DNA of 7,618 bases from Parabacteroides sp. (GCA_020026285.1 JAHHQS010000169.1:1-7618); one strand, 5' to 3'; numbered from the stretch's first letter, positions 1 through 6,783 are shown. Translations and numbers: made by a program. The notes: a model not told the origin generated them from the letters alone.

Positions 1-110
1 TAGAGGTCACTGCTTCGACAAAGTCATCAGTAGATACTAAATTATATGTAGAGCAGCGCTATATTCAAGATGAAGATAATAGTAGGATGTCCTATGTGTT
101 TGAAAACTAG
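1..110 (+). CDS. C-terminal fragment of an unidentified protein (5' end outside window)
   Basis: A reading frame is open from the window edge (first full codon at position 3) to a TAG at 108-110. It gives about 35 residues ending in RMSYVFEN. The peptide is charged and hydrophilic with ordinary amino-acid composition, and a strong hairpin begins 26 bases after the stop, as expected for the end of a real gene. It converges on the anti-sigma gene. I do not recognise the family, and so short a tail cannot support a function. It could also be a chance open frame, since 35 codons is not long in AT-rich DNA. Confidence 0.5.
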   Translation, partial: EVTASTKSSVDTKLYVEQRYIQDEDNSRMSYVFEN

Positions 111-136
111 ATAAGCATTGATTATCAGATTGTTCA

Positions 137-168
137 ACAAGAAGCAGTTCTTGCCGAACTGCTTTTGT
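137..168. terminator. Probable intrinsic terminator hairpin between convergent genes
   Basis: AAGCAGTTC at 142-150 and GAACTGCTT at 156-164 are perfect inverted repeats around the 5-base loop TTGCC. The stem extends by four more pairs (137-140 with 165-168) if G141 is bulged, giving 13 pairs. On the plus strand the 3' arm merges into TTTT. On the minus strand the hairpin is followed by CTTGTTG, a poor U-tract. It is well placed to end the plus-strand gene stopping at 110. It may also stop transcripts from the anti-sigma gene, which ends at 322. The absence of a long U-run is the main weakness. Confidence 0.55.
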
Positions 169-195
169 GGGAAGTTTATCATGAAAATCGTAGAA

Positions 196-210
196 TGAGA
201 TAGAATCTCA
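196..210. repeat. Small inverted repeat in the convergent intergenic region
   Basis: TGAGAT (196-201) and ATCTCA (205-210) are exact inverted repeats with a 3-base loop. On the minus strand the hairpin is followed by TTCTACGATTTTC, moderately T-rich, so it could help terminate the anti-sigma transcript. The 6-bp stem is short and could be chance. Apart from this and the larger hairpin, I see no gene or motif in 111-321. Confidence 0.25.
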
Positions 211-321
211 GCCTGGAGATGAACCTCTAATAGGTGAAGTAATTAACACATCCAGAGAAGGAATATGATTGTCTCATAAAATGATACTGTACCGAAATCA
301 GATGCTTTGCTGATATGAGTA

Positions 322-1272
322 TCAAGGTGCATATAATTCGAATCTCTTGTCTCCTGTTTTCCGGTATTTTATGTTGCAGATGTAACTGATTTCTGAAAGA
401 ATTTCTTCAATATTAATGAATTTCAGTTTGGTGTTAATTTTAGCATTCTTGATTGATTCAGTGTAAATAATCTGTATCTTGAATTCTTCTTCTATGTCAC
501 TTATGACTTGAGAAAGCGGCATGTTCTTATAAGTCTTTTGCTTAATATGATTCTTGAAAAGCAATTCTGAATTTTCGACTCTTGACTTGACTATTTCTTG
601 TCCATCAGAAAGGGCTTGTTCATCTCTTTTTAAAATCACTTCATTTTTTGCGGTAGAAACCTGTACAATCCCATCACGGACGAAAATTTTTGTTTCGGCT
701 TTATCCTCACCGTCCACCAGAAATGAGGTTCCAAGTACGCAGATAGTAGTTTCCCAAGTATGAACGGTAAAAGGTTGTTCTGTTTTCGCTCTTACCTTAA
801 AAAAAGCCTTTCCCTCAAGCTTGACTTTCCTTTCTGCATTGTCCGTATACCAAATTTTGGAATGCGGATATAACGTAACGGAAGAACTGTCAGGAAGCAT
901 TACGGTCTGCAGCTTTTCTGTCGTGTTACAGAACAGGGTCCGATCGTTTCCGCCGGTATTCATAAAATAAAGGAACATGCAGCAGAGGATGAGCGTACAA
1001 GCGGCGTATGGAAGAAACCGGCGTAACCGGGTAAAGGCGGATGCTTCAGGAGAGGCAGAAATTTTCTTGTTCACCTTTGTCCAAGCCAGTTTGGCATTAA
1101 AAATCATTCGCTCTGAAGTTCTTGTTGTGTGGAAGAACTCTGTCAGGCGTCTATACTCTTTCTTATTCTGAGATACCCAGTCAGCCAAGTAGATTTCCTG
1201 TTCATCAGTAAGTCTTTCACCTGCAAAGTGAAAGGCAAGGATATCATTGATGTTTATATTTGTTGGTGTCAT
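322..1272 (-). CDS. FecR-like anti-sigma factor (inner-membrane regulator)
   Basis: A 316-residue single-pass membrane protein expected to hold the neighbouring ECF sigma factor inactive until a periplasmic signal arrives. Residues 1-85 form the cytoplasmic N-terminal part that would bind sigma, and 86-104 are a hydrophobic membrane helix. Residues about 113-208 match the FecR periplasmic domain: VMLPDSSSVTLYPHS, then LEGKAFFKV, then PFTVHT and VLGTSFLV. Residues about 248-313 resemble the DUF4974 (secretin/TonB short N-terminal-like) domain that usually ends Bacteroidetes FecR proteins. Its length is normal and the gene looks intact. It starts 6 bp after the sigma factor stop, so the two are co-transcribed. 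In most Bacteroidetes such a gene is followed by a SusC-type TonB receptor; here a convergent gene follows. The family call is firm and the signal is unknown. Confidence 0.93.
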   Translation of the reverse strand: MTPTNININDILAFHFAGERLTDEQEIYLADWVSQNKKEYRRLTEFFHTTRTSERMIFNAKLAWTKVNKKISASPEASAFTRLRRFLPYAACTLILCCMFLYFMNTGGNDRTLFCNTTEKLQTVMLPDSSSVTLYPHSKIWYTDNAERKVKLEGKAFFKVRAKTEQPFTVHTWETTICVLGTSFLVDGEDKAETKIFVRDGIVQVSTAKNEVILKRDEQALSDGQEIVKSRVENSELLFKNHIKQKTYKNMPLSQVISDIEEEFKIQIIYTESIKNAKINTKLKFINIEEILSEISYICNIKYRKTGDKRFELYAP

Positions 1273-1278
1273 ATTCCA

Positions 1279-1818
1279 TTACTTTAATAGCGTTAATAGA
1301 AAAAGGGAAACAAGTGTAAACATCCTTGTGTTGAGTTGCTCTCTAATCAGCCTCATTGCTTTTCCCATCTGATTCTCTACGGTTTTTATGGAAATGTTTA
1401 GCTTGGTTGCTATTTCTTGATATTTGAGTCCTTGAAGTTTACTCAGCAGAAATATTTCCTTGCATTTGGCAGGAAGAACAGCAATGATTCTGTCCAGTTT
1501 TTTATCCGGTGATTCATCGTCAGTTTCTTCGTCCATGATTTCAGTGTGTATGGTGTGGATTAGGCTGTCATCCAGTGAAACCATGGTTGATTTCTGTTTT
1601 CTGAGATAAGAAATGCAATTGTTTTTAACGGCCCTGAGCATATATGCGAGGAATTCCTTTTCTTCAAGATCGTGTTTGCCATTATTCCAGACTGCAATAA
1701 AACATTCCTGTACAATGTCCTCACATTCGTTCGGATTGGGTATGTATCCGAATGCTATTCTGCATAGCATCGGATAATACGTGTCAAATCTTTCTTTGAA
1801 TCGATCTTTGTTAAGCAT
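1279..1818 (-). CDS. ECF-type RNA polymerase sigma-70 factor (Bacteroidetes family)
   Basis: A 179-residue alternative sigma factor that would direct RNA polymerase to the promoters of its regulon when released by the adjacent FecR-like protein. Sigma region 2 spans about residues 8-75, with the core motif DIVQECFIAVWNN at 34-46. An acidic linker lies at about 92-106 (MDEETDDESPD). Sigma region 4 spans about 107-160, with LPAKCKEIFLLSKLQGLKYQEIA and a helix-turn-helix around 133-156. There is no region 1 or 3, as in ECF sigmas. The last 15 residues (TRMFTLVSLFLLTLL) are strongly hydrophobic, a tail I recall in many Bacteroides ECF sigmas. The gene begins 34 bp after the beta-barrel gene and is followed by the anti-sigma gene 6 bp later, so all three may share a transcript. 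Target genes cannot be read from the sequence. Confidence 0.95.
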   Translation of the reverse strand: MLNKDRFKERFDTYYPMLCRIAFGYIPNPNECEDIVQECFIAVWNNGKHDLEEKEFLAYMLRAVKNNCISYLRKQKSTMVSLDDSLIHTIHTEIMDEETDDESPDKKLDRIIAVLPAKCKEIFLLSKLQGLKYQEIATKLNISIKTVENQMGKAMRLIREQLNTRMFTLVSLFLLTLLK

Positions 1819-1852
1819 CTCGTTATATTCATAGATAGAAAGTCACAGGTAC

Positions 1853-2491
1853 TTAAAAGCCCAGGCTGAGACCGGCCGTAATAAAGCCTTTATAGCCAAG
1901 TCCCGCTTCTATAAATCCTCCAATTTTGTTGTTGCCTACACGAATACCGATAGGATTTATCTGATAAGCGAAACCTGCTTCGAAGTCAGATTTCTTTTGA
2001 GCAAGTTCCTTACCTCTTTCATTCAGCCCGGTTTCATAATGTCTTGTAAAATCCACACCTCCTGATGCAGAACCGTAAAGTTGGAAAAGATTTCTGCATA
2101 AATATACAAATTCAACTGTCGGCAAAACCAAAAAGTTAAGTTCTTTTTCCTTGATGGAAGGTGTCTTGTCAGGAGAACTTGTTATTTTACTTCTTACTTT
2201 TGCAATTCCCAAGTCCATTCCCAATTTGAATCTTTTGCTTAAGGTATAGCGATAACCCAATCCGAAAATTCCTGTTGACTGCTCATCTGTTCGTTTTGTT
2301 CCGGTAATTGCATCGGAAAGTCCCATTCCCCAGAAGCTTGCACCTCCAAGTGTAAGTCCGTCACTATAACTAATTCTAATGTCATGTTTGTTATAATTTG
2401 CATCTGATTTCTTTTTGTCTTGTGCATTTACAGACATTACAGCAAATAGAGTACACGTCACTAAAGTATACAATTTAATTGATAGCTTCAT
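1853..2491 (-). CDS. Outer-membrane beta-barrel protein (porin-like, OmpA/OmpX-type size)
   Basis: I start this gene at the ATG at 2489-2491 because the next residues form a clean signal peptide: MKLSIK, a hydrophobic core, then SVNA before a Gln, with predicted cleavage after residue 23. An upstream GTG (2536) would add 15 residues before the signal peptide and is unlikely. The 212-residue protein has alternating polar and aromatic/hydrophobic strands rich in Gly and Tyr, such as GLGYRYTLSKRFKLGMDLGI and FIEAGLGYKGFITAGLSLGF. It ends in Phe, as beta-barrel assembly signals do. This suggests an eight-stranded or similar small barrel. No TonB box or plug is present. It precedes the ECF sigma gene by 34 bp and follows the acylation operon after a 153-bp gap. 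It may be the outer-membrane sensor or a target of the sigma/anti-sigma pair, but its role is unknown. Confidence 0.85.
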   Translation of the reverse strand: MKLSIKLYTLVTCTLFAVMSVNAQDKKKSDANYNKHDIRISYSDGLTLGGASFWGMGLSDAITGTKRTDEQSTGIFGLGYRYTLSKRFKLGMDLGIAKVRSKITSSPDKTPSIKEKELNFLVLPTVEFVYLCRNLFQLYGSASGGVDFTRHYETGLNERGKELAQKKSDFEAGFAYQINPIGIRVGNNKIGGFIEAGLGYKGFITAGLSLGF

Positions 2492-2493
2492 GC

Positions 2494-2520
2494 GATTTTG
2501 ATTTTGATTGATAATTGATT
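2494..2520. repeat. Short GATTTT-type tandem repeat just before the beta-barrel start
   Basis: The plus strand reads GATTTT, GATTTT, GATT, GATAATT, GATT in a row, so the minus-strand leader of the beta-barrel mRNA has repeated AATC units immediately upstream of its ATG. This unstructured A-rich leader sits where a ribosome site would be, and no Shine-Dalgarno sequence is visible. It may simply be a favourable A-rich leader, as is common in Bacteroidetes. Confidence 0.35.
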
Positions 2521-2557
2521 GGATTTGAAGGACCACTAGTAAGTCGCTTTCATGTAT

Positions 2558-2592
2558 AAAACGTAATTTTGAACTGAAACCCCTATGTCAAA
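2558..2592 (-). promoter_or_regulatory. Possible promoter for the beta-barrel/sigma/anti-sigma genes
   Basis: In the 153-bp gap the minus strand carries TTTG (2592-2589) and, 23 bases later, TACGTTTT (2565-2558). These resemble the Bacteroides housekeeping promoter elements TTTG at -33 and TAnnTTTG at -7. The last base of the -7 box is off and the spacing is longer than the usual 19-21. The upstream DNA is very A/T-rich. It could instead be an ECF-type promoter, with GACATAGGGGTTTC in the region, but I have no reliable consensus for this sigma factor. I see no convincing terminator for the upstream operon here, so readthrough is possible. Confidence 0.3.
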
Positions 2593-2644
2593 TTCTTTTT
2601 CGTTTGGTTTATTTTTAATATTTACGTTTCAATGAGTCTGCAAT

Positions 2645-3493
2645 CTATTTGACAATGATATTATAACCATTACCTTTATCATTTAGGAATTCATAACCGT
2701 TACCGCTTGCGGTTTCCAGTCTATATAACTGTGTATATTCAAAGTTCGATTCTTGTTTATATAATTGCTCCATGATAATTGATGGTATTTCTGTATCCAA
2801 TGGAATAGGATAAGAAGTCTTTTCCCATTTGCCATTCTTAAATTCAACTTTTTTCAATATATTATCCTGCAAAACCTGATAGGTGGATGTTTCGCTTCCT
2901 AGGGCATCGAAAAGCCGAATATCAATACCGTAATGAGCCTTTATATAGTTAATTTCGGTCATAGACGGTAACTGTCGAATTTTAGCATTATTAGATTCAT
3001 AATGACGCACCGGAAGCATGTTTCCATCTTCATTGAATGTTACCACAGTGTATAGGTTTCCGATATTCGGGAGGAATTGAGTAAAGCGAAACTCAAAAGT
3101 TTTATGTGGTAGCAATGCATATTCCTCAGATATGATTTGGTCTATTTGATCCTTTCTGAGTTTACCGAAAGAAGAAGCAGAAAAACTAAGTTTTATCTGT
3201 GACGGCAAATTATCATATTTCATGAAATCAGTTAAAATGAGAACCGGTTTATTGTTTTGATAAAAAAGGTACAGTTTCTCTCCTTTCTTACCTATTAAGT
3301 TCACTTCTGTGCCTGTAGCCCGATTACGAACCGATACGATTTCTGTATCTTCAAAACGTTTCTTTAAATCCTGTATTATCTCATGATTCAGTTTCTCTTT
3401 CTCTTTTTCTACCGGATTTTCATTATCGCAAGCGGTACAGAGAAAAGAGGAAATGCATATTAGCAACTGAAAAGCCTTTCTTGATATATCCAT
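2645..3493 (-). CDS. Lipoprotein with PepSY-like repeats
   Basis: A 282-residue predicted lipoprotein. The N-terminal helix ends in the lipobox CTAC, so Cys22 would be lipidated, and an acidic DNEN stretch follows. The rest lacks membrane segments and looks periplasmic or surface-exposed. Three units begin with a similar (L/I)PS..I motif at about residues 96, 175 and 236, each followed by a helix and paired beta strands. This pattern resembles the Bacteroidetes PepSY-like (putative beta-lactamase-inhibitor-like) lipoproteins. The last unit, with YRLETASGNGYEFLNDKGNG, is the clearest. It is the sixth and last gene of the packed acylation operon, 6 bp after the BACON-like lipoprotein gene. Its role is unknown; position suggests helping the acylation machinery or binding the modified polymer. 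The lipoprotein call is firm and the fold assignment moderate. Confidence 0.8.
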   Translation of the reverse strand: MDISRKAFQLLICISSFLCTACDNENPVEKEKEKLNHEIIQDLKKRFEDTEIVSVRNRATGTEVNLIGKKGEKLYLFYQNNKPVLILTDFMKYDNLPSQIKLSFSASSFGKLRKDQIDQIISEEYALLPHKTFEFRFTQFLPNIGNLYTVVTFNEDGNMLPVRHYESNNAKIRQLPSMTEINYIKAHYGIDIRLFDALGSETSTYQVLQDNILKKVEFKNGKWEKTSYPIPLDTEIPSIIMEQLYKQESNFEYTQLYRLETASGNGYEFLNDKGNGYNIIVK

Positions 3494-3499
3494 GTCTTA

Positions 3500-3916
3500 T
3501 TATTGTCTTCTGAATAAAAAACTGTCGAATATATCTCCTGCTGTTACGCCCACTTTTATCGTATCACAGTCTTCTTTAGATTTTGACGAAACGATAACTG
3601 TAAGAATATTTGATTTACATTCTACGCTACCCCAATCACCTTTGCATGTCTTAAAATCATCGCTATTTTGATCAAAGACCTCCTTGCCTTTTATATCTAT
3701 ACCACTAATCCAGAAATTACTGTAATTCTTACAATGGAATACATAGGTGCCTCCCTCAGCAGGAACGTTTATGTGCTTGTTCTTGTCTTTTTGAACTTTA
3801 ACGCTTGTCTTCCATTTCATCGGATCCCAGAGCCCATCTGGTAAAGTTGATTCACAGGAAGCTAACGAAAATAATATACCCGTTAAAATTGTAATAAATA
3901 AAATCTTTTGCTTCAT
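3500..3916 (-). CDS. Small lipoprotein with BACON-like immunoglobulin fold
   Basis: A 138-residue predicted lipoprotein with lipobox LASC (Cys21 lipidated). Residues 30-35 contain WDPMKW, which I recall from many short Bacteroides lipoproteins. From about residue 48, VPAEGGTYVFHCKNYSNFW matches the start of BACON-like domains (a GGT turn, then an N..W motif). The end (TIKVGVTAGDIFDSFLFRRQ) fits the final strands, including the terminal Gln. Four cysteines (62, 91, 100, 117) remain in the mature domain, enough for two disulfide bonds in the periplasm or at the surface. BACON domains are thought to bind carbohydrate or mucin-like ligands, but that is not proven for this protein. It lies 11 bp after the SGNH gene and 6 bp before the next lipoprotein gene, inside the operon. 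Confidence 0.82.
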   Translation of the reverse strand: MKQKILFITILTGILFSLASCESTLPDGLWDPMKWKTSVKVQKDKNKHINVPAEGGTYVFHCKNYSNFWISGIDIKGKEVFDQNSDDFKTCKGDWGSVECKSNILTVIVSSKSKEDCDTIKVGVTAGDIFDSFLFRRQ

Positions 3917-3927
3917 ACTATTATAAA

Positions 3928-5091
3928 TTATTGTTTTTCTCTCTGAATTAATTTATCATTTATTTGTTTCTTTTTTTCGTTGCCCTGAATTATCTCTGTG
4001 GGTAACGACAGTGCAGAATGATCTATATTGGAATTGTATTCTTCCCTTTTTCTATTTATATCTGATTGGTTATAAATATGTTTTAATAGTTTTGCCCCGA
4101 GAATCGGACGATAATGCCCAGGCTCATAATAGTGATGATAATCTTCGGTAAACTGATTCACACCTGTGAAATCAAAGACGTTATCATATCCAAAAAACTC
4201 TTGAAGTTGTTCCAGGTCTTTCTGATGCATTTTCTTTTGGTAGAAATCAGGACTAATTATCAGTGTGAGATTTGTGGAATGTTTGCTGCAAATGTTCTTT
4301 AATTCCTGCATTAATATTCTTTGACTTTTAAAGATAACCCGCTCTTCTGTTTGTCCGGGACTTCTTTCTTTTTTGTGAAATTCATCTTGATGTTTAATCC
4401 AGTAATTCTCACCGTCCCTTTCGATTTCCTGTTCTCGGGGATTCAGGAAATTATTGGTATAGGGTTCACGTATTGGTCCATTCTCAACAATAATCGCTTC
4501 CATGTTTGGAGAGAATTTTCCGGTGACTTTGTAAGTCAGGTATGGGAAACATTTTTGCGGTATCAGGAAAGCCTGTAAATTTCGTAGTATGAACTGAGCA
4601 TGGGAGATTCCTGCCGATTCATAAGAAAAGATTCTGTTGATGTTCTGAGAAGGAATTGTAACTGAAAATGATTTGGTATCAAGTACTACCAATAGATTGT
4701 CAATCTTGGCGTCATTTTCATCCAAGGCTTTTAGTTTCTGACAGACACCTGCAAAACTTTCTCCATTTTCAAAGAATCGAACAGCCTTTGAATTATCTGT
4801 GAGGTATTTTTCCCACTCTTCGGTACGAAAAGCCATCGTGCATGAATTTCCGACGATAAACGAGTTGAAAGGTATAGAATCCCTGTTGTTCAGATAGTTT
4901 TGCCAGCCAACGTATCCTTCATTTAAAAAGACTTCAGCCTGATCAAATCGCTTGTATTTGCCAATAATCATGTCCGGGTCTAATGCAAAATAAACTACAA
5001 TCAGTGGGAGAAAAGGTAGAGTTAAAACAATTGACTTTCCGTATAGTTTGGCTAAGGAAACGTTTTGTCGTCTATATGATTCCTTTTTCAT
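3928..5091 (-). CDS. Membrane-anchored SGNH-type acyltransferase/esterase, DltD/AlgJ-like
   Basis: A 387-residue protein with a basic N-terminus and one membrane helix at about 19-37, placing the rest in the periplasm. Residues 78-84 (FIVGNSC) fit the first SGNH block, with Ser83 the likely nucleophile. Near the C-terminus, EDYHHYYEPGHYRPILGAKLL (residues 316-336) fits the last block. The acid/His pair could be Asp317-His320 or Glu323-His326; the latter aligns better with the usual D..HYRP..G pattern but has Glu in place of Asp. Directly after the MBOAT gene (5-bp gap), it sits where DltD sits in dlt operons and AlgJ/AlgX in alginate operons. It probably makes the final transfer of the acyl group to the envelope acceptor. 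Residues 341-387 form a hydrophilic, probably disordered tail. Sequence similarity to true DltD is weak, so the role rests partly on context. Confidence 0.78.
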   Translation of the reverse strand: MKKESYRRQNVSLAKLYGKSIVLTLPFLPLIVVYFALDPDMIIGKYKRFDQAEVFLNEGYVGWQNYLNNRDSIPFNSFIVGNSCTMAFRTEEWEKYLTDNSKAVRFFENGESFAGVCQKLKALDENDAKIDNLLVVLDTKSFSVTIPSQNINRIFSYESAGISHAQFILRNLQAFLIPQKCFPYLTYKVTGKFSPNMEAIIVENGPIREPYTNNFLNPREQEIERDGENYWIKHQDEFHKKERSPGQTEERVIFKSQRILMQELKNICSKHSTNLTLIISPDFYQKKMHQKDLEQLQEFFGYDNVFDFTGVNQFTEDYHHYYEPGHYRPILGAKLLKHIYNQSDINRKREEYNSNIDHSALSLPTEIIQGNEKKKQINDKLIQREKQ

Positions 5092-5096
5092 AATCC

Positions 5097-6533
5097 TTAA
5101 AATTGTAAGTAGATAAAACTGTCATTTTCAAACATTCCTAATGTGAACAATGCAAACACGAGCGAGAAATAGATGCACCAACGTACCCATCCTGGAAGTT
5201 TGCTGCTTTTCTCAATAAGGTCACATTTCGTTGAGAAACCTTCATAAATAAGCATCAGTAAAAGGGTAAAGCCTGCAACGATGCAGAAATGATCGCTCAT
5301 CCCTATATTCATTTCTTTCCAAGACTGATGTGGTTTAAACGATATATGAGTAATGAACAGTATAGCATCGGTTAACGTATTCGCTCTAAAGAAAATAAGT
5401 GAGACCGCAAACAGTAGATAGGTGCGGATGATATATAATGCAGAAGCGATACTGTTTCCAACAATGTTTTCAAAGTGATTTCTTACTTTCGTAAATTTCA
5501 TTTCTAAACAGATAATCGTTCCTTGTATGAGACCGTAAATCAAGAAGGTAAAACCGATTCCGTGCCATATCCCCAGCAAGGAGAATGTTATCAGAAGGCT
5601 CATGTATATTCCCGCTTTTTTCCACTTTCTTAATGCTGCTGTCATTGGTAGGAACAGATAGTCTCGAACCCAGAAGGACAGTGACATATGCCATCTTCTC
5701 CATAGATCCGCAGTCGTTTTTGCACTGAATGGAAAATTAAAGTTGGGAGACAGCCGAATGCCGAACATCCTGGCTCCGCCAAGAGCCATGTCCGTATAGC
5801 CCGAGAAGTCTGTATATAGTTCAATGGGATAAAGCAGGCAGGTCATAAGCAGTTGCAGGCCCGAAGCATCACTAACATTCCCGAATATATTTGCTGTATA
5901 GGGAGAAAGATAATTTGCTATGAGTAACTTTTTCATCATACCTAAAAAAAATAACTTCAATCCATATACTGTATTGTTATAATTGAATGGTTTCGGCTGC
6001 TGTATTTGTTCAATTATAGAGCTGTATCTTTCTATTGGGCCTGACAGGAACTTTAGGAAGAATAGCATATACAGGCTGAAATCAAGGAGATTTTTTTCTG
6101 GCTCTTCTTCCTGCCAGTATATGTCGGTCAGGTAGCCTATAGCCTGGAATGTGTAAAACGACATTCCCAGAGGATATAGAATTCGGTGAATAAGCGAAGC
6201 ATGTGCTTCTTCAGTTGAGTTGACCGGTAGTATGGCATTTAGCGAATCCGGATTATGAAACAGTATCCAAAGTCCTACTAAGATGGCAATTGATGAGAAA
6301 TAGCTGATTTGTGCCTGTTTCTCATTATCCTTGTTTCTTTCAATTATTTGAGCGGCAGCAAACGTAAACAGTGTTGTTATCAGAGATATTGCAAGGAAGA
6401 AGGGGTTGTTCCATGCAATGAAGAGACAGCTTGAAGCCAACAAGTAATAATTTCGTGCTTTGGCCGGACTTAGGCTGTAAAGCACGAAAGTAGAAATAAA
6501 CAGGATTATAAAATCTATAGATAGGAATGCCAT
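5097..6533 (-). CDS. MBOAT membrane O-acyltransferase, DltB/AlgI-like
   Basis: A 478-residue polytopic inner-membrane protein, with hydrophobic helices throughout, that moves an acyl group from a cytoplasmic carrier to the outer face of the membrane. Family signatures are clear: GPIERY (165-170), FSGYTDMALGGARMFGIRL with NFNFPF (243-269), LWRRWHMSLSFWVRDYLFLPM (278-297), and GIWHGIGFTFLIYG (321-334). His282 and His324 are the two conserved histidines, His324 being the invariant MBOAT residue. The protein ends exactly in FIYLQF, with Tyr475. It starts 2 bp after the carrier-protein stop and is followed 5 bp later by the SGNH gene, the order expected of a Dlt-type relay. The alternatives are an alginate-type acetyltransferase or a glycan acyltransferase, but the linked adenylation and carrier genes favour transfer of an amino acid or other carboxylic acid rather than acetate. 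Confidence 0.93.
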   Translation of the reverse strand: MAFLSIDFIILFISTFVLYSLSPAKARNYYLLASSCLFIAWNNPFFLAISLITTLFTFAAAQIIERNKDNEKQAQISYFSSIAILVGLWILFHNPDSLNAILPVNSTEEAHASLIHRILYPLGMSFYTFQAIGYLTDIYWQEEEPEKNLLDFSLYMLFFLKFLSGPIERYSSIIEQIQQPKPFNYNNTVYGLKLFFLGMMKKLLIANYLSPYTANIFGNVSDASGLQLLMTCLLYPIELYTDFSGYTDMALGGARMFGIRLSPNFNFPFSAKTTADLWRRWHMSLSFWVRDYLFLPMTAALRKWKKAGIYMSLLITFSLLGIWHGIGFTFLIYGLIQGTIICLEMKFTKVRNHFENIVGNSIASALYIIRTYLLFAVSLIFFRANTLTDAILFITHISFKPHQSWKEMNIGMSDHFCIVAGFTLLLMLIYEGFSTKCDLIEKSSKLPGWVRWCIYFSLVFALFTLGMFENDSFIYLQF

Positions 6534-6535
6534 TG

Positions 6536-6781
6536 TTATTTCATTTTCTTTTCGATAGTCTGAACCAATTCACCAACATTGCTTATTCTCATCAGTTCTC
6601 TGAAGTTGATTCGTACCTTAAATTGTTTTTCTACTTCTGCAATGATGAGCATATGGGTGAGTGAATCCCAGCCGTCTACGTCATTGCTTGTGGTCTCATT
6701 GGAAAGAATAATGCTGTCATTCTTCAGTATTCTGCGTATAATATCCTGTATACGTGAAAAGATATCTTCTTGCTTACACAT
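6536..6781 (-). CDS. Acyl/aminoacyl carrier protein, DltC-like
   Basis: An 81-residue phosphopantetheine carrier protein of standard length. The motif GWDSLTHM places the pantetheine-bearing serine at Ser40, and the downstream helix (EVEKQFKVRINFRELMRISNVGELV) fits the ACP fold. It would receive an activated acyl or amino-acid group from the adenylation enzyme and deliver it as a thioester to the MBOAT. A phosphopantetheinyl transferase, not in this window, would be needed to activate it. It begins 2 bp after the adenylation gene and ends 2 bp before the MBOAT gene, suggesting translational coupling. It could be a general ACP, but the flanking genes argue for a dedicated carrier. Confidence 0.95.
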   Translation of the reverse strand: MCKQEDIFSRIQDIIRRILKNDSIILSNETTSNDVDGWDSLTHMLIIAEVEKQFKVRINFRELMRISNVGELVQTIEKKMK

Positions 6782-6783
6782 AA

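Noticed and set aside
111..321. Possible small gene or remnant of a SusC receptor downstream of the anti-sigma gene
   Set aside because: All frames are broken by stops and no receptor-like peptide appears; only hairpins are supported.
554..763. Plus-strand open frame opposite the anti-sigma gene
   Set aside because: It overlaps the conserved FecR domain on the other strand and has no recognisable content.
2492..2536. Longer start (GTG at 2536) for the beta-barrel protein
   Set aside because: It would put 15 polar residues ahead of a clean signal peptide; the ATG at 2491 gives a normal exported protein.
4321..4578. Plus-strand open frame of 85 codons opposite the SGNH gene
   Set aside because: It is antisense to a well-supported gene with no family signature; its hydrophobic look comes from the complementary strand.
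5470..5824. Two short minus-strand frames inside the MBOAT gene
   Set aside because: They are alternative frames of the MBOAT coding sequence, whose signature motifs fix the true frame.
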